NCBI RefSeq assembly: GCF_003240585.1
Contig: NZ_PCDP01000029.1
Location: 1-64,000, forward strand
Length of the DNA: 64,000 bases
Origin: Arminella tubonensis
GTDB taxonomy: Bacteria; Pseudomonadota; Alphaproteobacteria; Rhizobiales; Rhizobiaceae
Reading direction: 5' to 3'
The stretch's first letter is position 1, and every line of letters starts with the position of its first letter. The notes below the pieces were generated by a model. It did no database searches, had not been told where the DNA came from, and was given only the letters and a program-made list of their open reading frames with translations. The position numbers and the translations under genes were made by a program. Of this stretch, positions 27,184 through 34,098 are shown piece after piece.

Positions 27184-27358
27184 AGCTTGCCGTGGGGGAG
27201 GAATTTCCAAGGGTCGGCACCATCGCTTGCCGTCGAGAAGCAGTTGCTCGGCGAATTCGCGGTGAACGGCCCAACGCATCTTAGTAGGCGCCCTCCCTTC
27301 ATCATGACGGCAGGCTTTGCCGTTCTGTGCACCCAAACCTGATCGCAGACGAGCCCTA

Positions 27359-28189
27359 ATGGCGAATATCTACAGCGAGACTGCTTTCGATACACCGCAC
27401 GGCTCAAGTTCGCTTTCGGCGTTCTTTGATTCCCGGTTGGAGGGCGAGGCAGCGATTGCACGTTTAGAGCAGGCTGGTATTGCCAAAGACAAAATTCGCT
27501 TCATGCCCGGATACGAAGACAGCGATGCCCCTATTGCCAGCAATGAACGTCACGGCTTCTTTGATGCCCTCACCGACTGGCTCTTCCCGGACGATGACCG
27601 GGCGGCATATGCGGAAGGTCCTCGTCGCGGTGGCTATCTTGTTTCGGTTTCAAACGTCGCGGACCTAGATTACAAGACTGCCCACGACATCCTTGACGAT
27701 GAAGGCTCCATCGATCTGGATGAGCGAGCCGATCAATGGCGCACGGAAGGTTGGGATCCAACTGCCTTGGATACGGAAGTTTCACGAGGCAACAATGGTG
27801 TTTCCAGCGACCGTGATCTGACAAATGCGGCTTCAAACACCGGCAGAAATGACTCGGTCATAGGTTCAGAGGGCGACTTCACTCCGGTCGTCGGGCTTCG
27901 TGTCAGCAATCGCGATGTGAGCAACGGCAGCGGCAAGGTGCGGGCCTACATCGTTAAAACGCCCGTCAACGACCCTTCGACTAACGCGGAAACCGACGCG
28001 GAGGACCGCCGTTCTGGTGACCGGCCGTTGACCGGTGATGACCGCGCTTTCCAGGATGAGACGACTTCTGAGAAAGAGCGCGACCAGGAGGCGGTGGTTT
28101 CGAACGAAACTCCGGAGATCAAGAATGATCGGCCGCAATCGCCTGCACCGAAGATTTCGGAGCATGCATCGGGAATCCGGCGCGATTGA
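27359..28189 (+). CDS. YflT-like N-terminal domain protein with long acidic tail, 276 aa
   Basis: The first 95 residues hold a small alpha/beta domain: SLSAFFDSRLEGEAAIARLE, QAGIAKDKIRFMPGYE, then FFDALTDWLFPDDDRAAYAE and GGYLVSVSNV. This matches the domain of Bacillus general stress protein 17M/YflT-like proteins. The rest is hydrophilic, acidic and probably disordered, with a KVRAYIVKTPV segment in the middle. The start at 27359 was chosen over the upstream start because the domain begins there. A plus-strand EcfG promoter lies upstream. A frameshifted relative of the N-terminal domain is at 20888. Confidence 0.7.
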   Translation: MANIYSETAFDTPHGSSSLSAFFDSRLEGEAAIARLEQAGIAKDKIRFMPGYEDSDAPIASNERHGFFDALTDWLFPDDDRAAYAEGPRRGGYLVSVSNVADLDYKTAHDILDDEGSIDLDERADQWRTEGWDPTALDTEVSRGNNGVSSDRDLTNAASNTGRNDSVIGSEGDFTPVVGLRVSNRDVSNGSGKVRAYIVKTPVNDPSTNAETDAEDRRSGDRPLTGDDRAFQDETTSEKERDQEAVVSNETPEIKNDRPQSPAPKISEHASGIRRD

Positions 28190-28432
28190 TACATTCAGCT
28201 TCTACAAGGGTCGCAAGCGAAAGGGTTGCTCTGACAATATAGCTGGGCAGCGGCGATTTCACCAGTCCACAACGGCTCGTCCTTGTGCGAGTAGTTCCAG
28301 CGATCGGCCATCCCCTCACTCGCGGTTCGAGAACTCCGAGCGGGGATGGGACCCTTTGCATCGGCGTAGTCCGCCGTCGGGTCGACGTCGGTGAGGCTGT
28401 CTCCATGACATCGTAGGAGCCGGTCGTTTGCG

Positions 28433-28457
28433 GGAACAACGGCCCGCACTTGTTGTT
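28433..28457 (+). promoter_or_regulatory. EcfG-type promoter for the 28481 receiver gene
   Basis: GGAAC at 28433-28437, 17-base spacer, GTT at 28455-28457; the ATG follows 23 bases later with GAGGA as ribosome site between. Confidence 0.75.
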
Positions 28458-28480
28458 CCTGAAGCAGGAGGAACCACATC

Positions 28481-29074
28481 ATGTCACAGGGCAATCTCAC
28501 CGGGCGGAAAGTCCTCGTGGTCGAGGAAGACTTGCAGGCCAAAACGATCGCGGACGCATTGGCGGACTACGGTGCGAAGGTCGTCGGACCGTTCCGGGCA
28601 TCTAAGAAGAGCCTCTCTTATTGCGTACGAGGCCTGATTGACGCGGCTGTCCTCGACATCAAGGAGGGCGACGCAGGCTCGTTCACCGTCGCAGATCGCC
28701 TGGTGCTGGAGGAAATCCCGTTCATATTTCTCATAGGGTCCGACTGGAAGATTATCCCTCGCCGTTTCCAGCGCGTGCCTCGCTACTTGAAGTCGTTCGT
28801 CGAGACCGACGCGCCCGCCGCGTTGGCAGTTGAGATGCTTAGACGAGGGGCTAAGCCGCACCCAAGCACGTCGAACGTGATACGAAACCAATATCCGAGA
28901 CGAGGATCCCCATCGCCGGGGATGGCTGTTTCCGTGCCTGCATTTGAGACTGGCTCGAGGGGCACGTGCTGCGCGGGCGACAGGGCTATGGCGGCCCGGG
29001 ATGGTGAGCAGATGGAACGTACCCGCTGCATGAGGGTTCCCCTCAATTCAAGGGAAGACGCAAATGTTGGATGA
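28481..29074 (+). CDS. Divergent FAT GUY-type receiver protein with extended C-terminus
   Basis: Residues 8-125 form a response-regulator receiver domain: KVLVVEEDLQAKTIADALAD, the phosphoryl site AAVLDIKEGD, then IPFIFLIGSDWKIIPRRF. Relatives at 29566 and 30830 read FATGYD or FVTGYD at the last site, the FAT GUY motif; here it is FLIGSD, so the conserved Thr and Tyr are gone. The acidic pair before the phosphoryl site is Glu-Asp. After about residue 125 the sequence (SSTSNVIRNQYPRR-like) is unusual and covers the promoter of the next gene, so the original stop was probably lost. It may be a phosphorylation-altered modulator of the stress response. Confidence 0.65.
   Translation: MSQGNLTGRKVLVVEEDLQAKTIADALADYGAKVVGPFRASKKSLSYCVRGLIDAAVLDIKEGDAGSFTVADRLVLEEIPFIFLIGSDWKIIPRRFQRVPRYLKSFVETDAPAALAVEMLRRGAKPHPSTSNVIRNQYPRRGSPSPGMAVSVPAFETGSRGTCCAGDRAMAARDGEQMERTRCMRVPLNSREDANVG
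29014..29038 (+). promoter_or_regulatory. EcfG-type promoter for the ECF sigma gene
   Basis: GGAAC at 29014-29018, 17-base spacer, GTT at 29036-29038; the sigma-factor ATG is 25 bases downstream. This implies autoregulation of the sigma gene. Confidence 0.75.
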
Positions 29075-29561
29075 CCGCCCGAACGGGTTCACCGATGCCG
29101 AATTACTGGAGAACCTTCCGGCCCTCGAGAGCTTCGCGCGGCGGTTCTATAGGTCTGAAAATGATGTCGACGACCTCGTCCAGGAAACTCTCGCAAAGGC
29201 CATTGCCCATTCAGGCAGTTTCCAGCGGGGTACACAGCTTCGCTCCTGGTTGTTCACCATCATGCGCAACACCTTCTGTACGAAGTTCAAGATTGCCAAG
29301 CGGGAGCAGGTGGGTGGTTTAGATGATTGGGCGTTGTCGGCATCTCTTCCACCGGCGCAGGAATGGAACGTGCGGAGCCACGAAATGGAAAAAGCCATCC
29401 ACGCGCTTCCGGAAGGTTACCGCGTAGTCGTCGATCTCGTACTGATCCAAGGCCTGAGTTACGAAACTGCTGCGCAGCGATGTAACGTGGCGGTGGGTAC
29501 GATCAAAAGCCGGATCAGTCGCGCCCGAGACCGTCTAACGCGGTTTCTTGACGGGGAGTAG
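29064..29561 (+). CDS. ECF sigma factor, EcfG type (general stress response)
   Basis: A 165-residue sigma factor. Region 2 (about 15-80) includes LESFARRFYRSENDVDDLVQ, ETLAKAIAHSGSFQRGTQLR and SWLFTIMRNTFCTKFKIAKR; the RNTF..KFKIAKRE block is typical of the EcfG (ECF15) group. Region 4 (about 110-160) has ALPEGYRVVVDLVLIQGLSY and CNVAVGTIKSRISRARDRL. EcfG sigmas recognise GGAAC-N16-17-GTT promoters and are normally held by the anti-sigma NepR, which PhyR sequesters. No nepR or phyR is seen in this window, so this is probably an additional EcfG paralogue. It overlaps the end of the preceding receiver ORF by 11 bases. Confidence 0.88.
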   Translation: MLDDRPNGFTDAELLENLPALESFARRFYRSENDVDDLVQETLAKAIAHSGSFQRGTQLRSWLFTIMRNTFCTKFKIAKREQVGGLDDWALSASLPPAQEWNVRSHEMEKAIHALPEGYRVVVDLVLIQGLSYETAAQRCNVAVGTIKSRISRARDRLTRFLDGE

Positions 29562-29565
29562 GGTA

Positions 29566-29952
29566 TCAATTGGCGTTGGTAGACCTCTCGCCGAACAAGG
29601 CGTCTGCGATGTACCCGAGTTCCGTCGGCTTGGCGGACAGGGTGAAACCCGTAAACTTCTCAGGGATCACTGACGGATCGTAGCCTGTGGCGAATACGAA
29701 TGGAACGTTGCAGCGTTCGAGTTCCTCGGCGACCGGAAACACAAGCCCGTCACCCAGATGAATGTCGAGAATTGCAGCATCGACACTTTCATTGTCGAGC
29801 AGGTCCAGCGCGGCTCTTACCGTTGCCACCGGACCGATGACGATGGCTCCCAAATCCTCGAGCTTCAGCCGCGTTTCATCCGCGAGAAAGTATTCGTCCT
29901 CGACGATCAATACCCGCTTGTTGGCGAAGAGCGCTGTGGACGGATGCTTCAA
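29566..29952 (-). CDS. FAT GUY-type single-domain response regulator
   Basis: A 128-residue receiver domain: VLIVEDEYFLADETRLKLED with acidic pair Glu-Asp, phosphoryl Asp in AAILDIHLGDG, and VPFVFATGYDPSVIPEKF carrying the FAT GUY motif, then SAKP with the conserved Lys. FAT GUY single-domain regulators are phosphorylated by HWE/HisKA2 kinases and take part in alphaproteobacterial general stress signalling. The start is a TTG at 29952 with AAGGAG 7 bases upstream; the longer open frame to 30111 has no such site. It converges with the sigma gene (4 bases between stops) and has its own EcfG promoter. Confidence 0.85.
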   Translation of the reverse strand: MKHPSTALFANKRVLIVEDEYFLADETRLKLEDLGAIVIGPVATVRAALDLLDNESVDAAILDIHLGDGLVFPVAEELERCNVPFVFATGYDPSVIPEKFTGFTLSAKPTELGYIADALFGERSTNAN

Positions 29953-30018
29953 GATCCGCTCCTTCGTTATTTGGGAGGCTATACGAGTTATCGACGTCCA
30001 TCGCTTTGTGCAAGCGCA

Positions 30019-30043
30019 AACAGCCCCCGAAAGCGATTGTTCC
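30019..30043 (-). promoter_or_regulatory. EcfG-type promoter for the 29566-29952 response regulator
   Basis: Minus-strand GGAAC (30043-30039), 17-base spacer, GTT (30021-30019). The TTG start follows after 66 bases. It is divergent from the promoter at 30062. Confidence 0.7.
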
Positions 30044-30061
30044 GGTTGCCTCAAATGAGTT

Positions 30062-30086
30062 GGAACATTGGCCGACTTTCTTGGTT
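30062..30086 (+). promoter_or_regulatory. EcfG-type promoter upstream of the 30113 ORF
   Basis: GGAAC at 30062-30066, 17-base spacer, GTT at 30084-30086, directed to the right; an ATG lies at 30113. Confidence 0.6.
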
Positions 30087-30112
30087 CAGCGGGCTCACCG
30101 AGAAACATCACA

Positions 30113-30559
30113 ATGGATGGATCTTATTTGGCAATACTTCTCGGCGCGACGACACTCATCCGCTGGATGGGCGCCGGGGTCGCAGCGGTCCTCGAGACCG
30201 ACCACGAACTCCGTAGCGGCGAAATGAAAGGCGTATCGGAGCAGGTGTCGCTCGGCACAGCGCCGGGCGTGCTGTCGGCCGTCGCGATGGCAGTCAACGC
30301 GGCGGTCCATGGGAGCGGTCTGGATTCCAAGCTAGCCTATCGGCACGAGCTTTTCATTCTCGTCAGAAGCCGGGGCCATTCCCTGTTGTTCGTGGGCCCG
30401 TTGATAGGCGGCTCGAGACCGGGGTGCTGCTCAGGGGTGGCGATATCTCTCTTTTGTCAGCCATGTTCATTCTTCCTCCCAAAAGGGGTAGGTAAAGCTC
30501 CGGCCGTCGGACCGAACACTTTGTGGGGCCGGCGGGGATGCTGGCGTGACTTCTTGTAA
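30113..30559 (+). CDS. Hypothetical protein, possibly membrane-associated
   Basis: The open frame starts MDGSYLAILLGATTLIRWMG and has hydrophobic stretches near residues 3-25 and 55-65 (VLSAVAMAVNAAVHG). After about residue 85 the composition is odd (Cys-rich, CCSGVAISLFCQPCSFF), so the true protein may be shorter and the stop lost. I do not recognise a family. The main support is the exact EcfG-type promoter 27 bases upstream on the same strand; the ribosome site is weak. Confidence 0.35.
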   Translation: MDGSYLAILLGATTLIRWMGAGVAAVLETDHELRSGEMKGVSEQVSLGTAPGVLSAVAMAVNAAVHGSGLDSKLAYRHELFILVRSRGHSLLFVGPLIGGSRPGCCSGVAISLFCQPCSFFLPKGVGKAPAVGPNTLWGRRGCWRDFL

Positions 30560-30829
30560 AGCTTCTCGGCGATCGCGAACATTTCTTCGGGCGCGTAATC
30601 CGGAGTGAACGCCGGGGGAACACCGACGAGCTGCTGGATCTTGCAGCCTTCGGGCGTCGACGACTTCGAGTTCGCCCGGAGGATCGCCCGGCAGCGCCAC
30701 CTCGTCATTGCTCTAGATGCCCGCGATTTCCTTGTACTCGTTCGGGCTCCAAGTGTAGAGGCGGCGATGCGAACCCTCGTCCAGAAATTTCTGCGGTTAC
30801 CGAGATTGTTAGTCTTCGACTCAGGCGGC
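30560..30829. other. Decayed coding remnant
   Basis: Minus-strand frames carry protein-like pieces such as VGVPPAFTPDYAPEEMFAIA followed by EKLYKKSRQHPRRPHKVFG (ending near 30473). An adjacent frame further 5' reads SHRRLYTWSPNEYKEIAG and then hits a stop. Together they look like one frameshifted gene of unknown family. No start is visible. Confidence 0.35.
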
Positions 30830-31213
30830 TTAGTGCCGAGGCGCCCGTTGGGCAACCGCGACTGCTAACGCCACTGCGACGGCATCGCGACTGACCGGCT
30901 TCGACAAGCAGGAAACGTCCTTGAACCGCTCCGGTATCTCGCTCTTGTCGTAACCGGTGACGAACATGAAGGGCACGCGGGCATTTTGAAGGCGGTCCGC
31001 CAATTCGAACACCCTGTCAGCACCCAGCCGGACATCGAGTACGGCGGCGTCGATCGCTGCATTCTCGACTGCCATCAGGCCGCCTTCGAGATTCGGAAAC
31101 GGCCCTACCACGTCGCTTCCCTGATTTTCGAGCGTGAGCGTCAGTTCGGTGGCCTGTATATAGTTGTCCTCGACCACTAGGACGCGTCTTCCTAACAGAT
31201 TGCCGAAAATCAT
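30830..31213 (-). CDS. FAT GUY-type single-domain response regulator
   Basis: A 127-residue receiver: RRVLVVEDNYIQATELTLTL, phosphoryl Asp in AAVLDVRLGAD, and VPFMFVTGYDKSEIPERF, a FAT GUY motif with Val for Ala, then CLSKPV with the conserved Lys. It should be a phosphate-accepting partner of HWE/HisKA2 kinases. The start at 31213 has GAGGGGG 6 bases upstream. Unlike the two other receiver genes here, no GGAAC-N17-GTT is found upstream. It ends in an Ala/Val-rich helix. Confidence 0.8.
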   Translation of the reverse strand: MIFGNLLGRRVLVVEDNYIQATELTLTLENQGSDVVGPFPNLEGGLMAVENAAIDAAVLDVRLGADRVFELADRLQNARVPFMFVTGYDKSEIPERFKDVSCLSKPVSRDAVAVALAVAVAQRAPRH

Positions 31214-31546
31214 GCCCGACCCCCTCAGTTTTGATAAGCAATCCACTCTATTGTAAGCTTCGCATATTCAAGGTCTGGTTTGAAGGGCCGAGCGGCGCCT
31301 GTTTGGGAAACCTAACGAATCCGCGATAACCGTCGCAGAAAGGGACGAGGGCGCACCGCCAGTCCGGCCTCGCCTACGCCGATGAAGCCCTCGGATCATC
31401 GAGAACCTCTGCTTGAGCTGAAAGTTTCTCGTCACTAGCCGACGTCAGCCGTAGTCGAAGCGGTGCTGGCGAATTAGGGGGTGACGGAATGCATGGAATG
31501 GACCGCGATCTGCCCGACGACTTGCCAGAGGCCCGCGGAAGACCTG
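31214..31546. other. Gap without a supported gene
   Basis: No gene, hairpin or repeat is apparent between the response regulator start and the stop of the AI-2E-type gene. The promoter of the regulator must lie in its left part. Confidence 0.4.
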
Positions 31547-33505
31547 TTATTCGGAAGCTGGCGCTTTAAACCGCCCGCACGATAGGGACCTTCGTCGGAC
31601 AATCTTCCGTGTCACGGCCTTAAGGCCTACCGGTGTCGAAAAACTCAGACTAGAACGAACTGCCTGCGCTATCTGGGTCGCCATGAAGTCTGCGTCAATC
31701 TCCGATGGGTCAATCTGCGCGTAGTCCTGGCCGTTCGCGGTAGGAATAAGAAGGCCGACACGAAGCGCGGGCTTCAGGCGCTTGAGGCGGCGGACGATCT
31801 GGCGAGCCCGGGATTTCGAATTGCCGTTGAGAAACGTGACGATCGCTGTATCGACTCCGTCGAGGGGGAGTGCGAGCAATCCGCGACCGACGTGCTCGGA
31901 GTGGAGTGACGTCGTGACCATGGCGCCTTGAACTTCCAGCACCTGCGAGAGCATCGCGGCGGCAGCGTCGTCCAAACCGCCGCGGCCGCCGATGCACAGG
32001 ATGGAACGGCCGTGACCATCGGGAAGTTCGAGTTCGGCCTCGGTCTTGGAAGGCTCCTCCGACGATGTATCCTCTTCGTTCTCCTCTTCGACCGCGATAT
32101 CCGACAGGTCCTCCACAAGCGACAAGGAGCTCGTTGCGACCAGCAAGATCTGCTTCTCCGACATCACACCTCGCTGACGATCCTGTTCTCCCAAAAGAAG
32201 CGCTGGCAGACCCACCTTGTCATAATAATCGACGAGGTATTCTTCCTCGAGGAACTCCTCGGCGTTGTCGGACGCTTCGTTTGGATCCCCAGCCAACAGG
32301 CGTTGATAGAGCTTTTCGTGCGGCTCCAGCACGGGCTCGTTGCCGAGCAGGATATCGAGAAAGCCGAATTGCGGGACATATCTCCCAAGCACCACCAGGC
32401 ACACCGTCAGCGGCGTCGACAGCATCAGTCCCAACGGTCCCCATAACCAGGACCAGAAGATAGCAGAAATGATGATTGCCAACGGCGACAGTCCGGTATG
32501 CGCGCCGTAGAGCCATGGTTCCAGCACGTTGTTGCTGACCAACTCGGTCGTCAGATAGAGCGCGCCGACCCAGACGACCAGGGACCAACCGGGAGCGATG
32601 GCGAGTGCCAAAAACAATGGAAGGATCATGCTTATGATTGCGCCAATGTACGGGACGAACCGCAGGACCAGCGTCAACAAGCCCCAAAGAATAGCGTTCG
32701 GGATTCCGAGCGCCCAGAGCCCGATAGTTATCGGCACGGCGTAGAGCGTGTTCACCACCAACTGCATGAGGAGGTATTTTCCAACCCGCTTGCCTGCATC
32801 CTGCAGGGCGGCGGTGGTCCGGTGGAGGTCGCCAAGGCCGACCAACCGGATGAAACGGTCGCGCAGGTCTTCCCGCTCAAGAAGCATGAAGACGACGAGT
32901 ACGACCACGAGACCAGCGGTGGCGAACGGGCTGATAAGGGGCAGGAGCAGGTTGCCCAGCGTCTGAATTGGATCGGAGCGCGTCACGATCTCAACAGGCA
33001 TCGGTGTCTGGTTCGACGGCGCCTGCACTTTCGGATCCTGGCTTTGATCGGCGCGGGTCTGTATCTCGGCACCGACGCGCTCGACGGCCTTGCTCAGGTG
33101 ATCGAGGACGCCGTTGCCAGCACCCGCCTGGGCCAGCGAATGCACCTTTTCAACGATGTTTCTTTGATAGGTCGGTATGTTCTCGGCAAGATTGGCCACT
33201 TGCGTCGCCACGACGAAGCTGAATACGGCTATCGCGAAGAACGCCGACACGACGGCCAGGAGAACGGCGGGGATTTTTGGTACGGAGCGCTTTCGAAGGA
33301 AAGACACAATAGGTGCGAGCGTAAATGTCAGGAGAAGCGACAGCGCCAAGGGTACGAATATCTCCTGTCCTAGACGGAGAATGACCGCCACTCCGATCAA
33401 AATCAATATTGTGCGGCCCGAGAGCCTGCTGCGAAGCTCTGCGTTTGGAAGCTGGTATGGTGCGGCCGATATCGCTTTCCCTATATTCGAAATTCCTGCA
33501 CTCAC
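31547..33505 (-). CDS. AI-2E family transporter (PerM-like) with C-terminal soluble domain
   Basis: A 652-residue protein, about 300 longer than the basic family. Residues 30-380 hold the membrane part: ILILIGVAVILRLGQEIFVP, LLLTFTLAPIVSFL, NTLYAVPITIGLWALGIPNA, GLLTLVLRFVPYIGAIIS and NVLEPWLYGAHTGLSPLAI, all typical. After a linker comes an acidic stretch (EEENEEDTSSEEPSKTEAEL) and a Rossmann-like domain (SILCIGGRGGLDDAAAAMLS to VGLLIPTANG). The family is named for autoinducer-2 export, but most members have other or unknown roles, including ion flux. GTG start with AGGGGG upstream. An EcfG promoter lies 128 bases ahead. Confidence 0.82.
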   Translation of the reverse strand: MSAGISNIGKAISAAPYQLPNAELRSRLSGRTILILIGVAVILRLGQEIFVPLALSLLLTFTLAPIVSFLRKRSVPKIPAVLLAVVSAFFAIAVFSFVVATQVANLAENIPTYQRNIVEKVHSLAQAGAGNGVLDHLSKAVERVGAEIQTRADQSQDPKVQAPSNQTPMPVEIVTRSDPIQTLGNLLLPLISPFATAGLVVVLVVFMLLEREDLRDRFIRLVGLGDLHRTTAALQDAGKRVGKYLLMQLVVNTLYAVPITIGLWALGIPNAILWGLLTLVLRFVPYIGAIISMILPLFLALAIAPGWSLVVWVGALYLTTELVSNNVLEPWLYGAHTGLSPLAIIISAIFWSWLWGPLGLMLSTPLTVCLVVLGRYVPQFGFLDILLGNEPVLEPHEKLYQRLLAGDPNEASDNAEEFLEEEYLVDYYDKVGLPALLLGEQDRQRGVMSEKQILLVATSSLSLVEDLSDIAVEEENEEDTSSEEPSKTEAELELPDGHGRSILCIGGRGGLDDAAAAMLSQVLEVQGAMVTTSLHSEHVGRGLLALPLDGVDTAIVTFLNGNSKSRARQIVRRLKRLKPALRVGLLIPTANGQDYAQIDPSEIDADFMATQIAQAVRSSLSFSTPVGLKAVTRKIVRRRSLSCGRFKAPASE

Positions 33506-33632
33506 CGTGCACCCCCTGCCATATGCGGAGAAACAAAAATGCGAACGAACAAGATGCGATCCACATCCTGTGCAAAGCGGCGGTCAGTCGGAAGGGGCGC
33601 TTTGAGGCGTTTTTAGGGGATTGCATGTTCAG

Positions 33633-33657
33633 AACGGAGCAGCGAGGGTTTAGTTCC
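33633..33657 (-). promoter_or_regulatory. EcfG-type promoter for the AI-2E-type gene
   Basis: Minus-strand GGAAC (33657-33653), 17-base spacer, GTT (33635-33633), 128 bases before the GTG start. Confidence 0.6.
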
Positions 33658-33702
33658 AAGCCTTGCGGTCTCAAATCCGCTGTGGCTCCGATCCTTCTTA
33701 CT

Positions 33703-34005
33703 TTAGATCGCAGCTCGCGCGTGACTTGGGCTGCCTGCTCGACGTCGACGACAGCGTAGTACGTCGCCATCACTCCATCGGTGAAGGAAATCCAGGCCCG
33801 CAAGGAGCAACGCTGCAGACAGGAAAAGCATCAGGGTCAGCAGAACAAGGAATATGAATTCCGGAAACGTGAACGCGGGCTCCAATGAAGGAAGCTGGTT
33901 GATTACCCACCAAATTCGAGCTGGGCGGATCTCAATCCCGATTAGGTCCTGGTAGTGAACTCCTGTGCGCGTTATCGCTGCGCTTTTTATTGATAGCTCA
34001 GACAC
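33703..34005 (-). CDS. Hypothetical one-helix membrane protein
   Basis: The open frame (GTG start) has one strong membrane segment (FPEFIFLVLLTLMLFLSAAL, then LAGLDFLHRW) and basic ends. After about residue 78 the sequence is Arg-rich and unconvincing, so the end may be altered. In another frame near 33770 a piece reads MATYYAVVDVEQAAQVTREL, which suggests further decay. No family is recognised. Confidence 0.3.
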   Translation of the reverse strand: MSELSIKSAAITRTGVHYQDLIGIEIRPARIWWVINQLPSLEPAFTFPEFIFLVLLTLMLFLSAALLLAGLDFLHRWSDGDVLRCRRRRAGSPSHARAAI

Positions 34006-34098
34006 GTGTCTTGATCATGGAGGGCTGTCGAGGAACAAACATTGCTGGCTGGTTGCCCCCGATAAAATGGAAAAACGGGCTCTCGGTTAGCCGATTGC

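Noticed and set aside
32498..33373. A 291-codon plus-strand ORF
   Set aside because: It is antisense to the AI-2E-type transporter, and its charged composition is a frame shadow of membrane helices.
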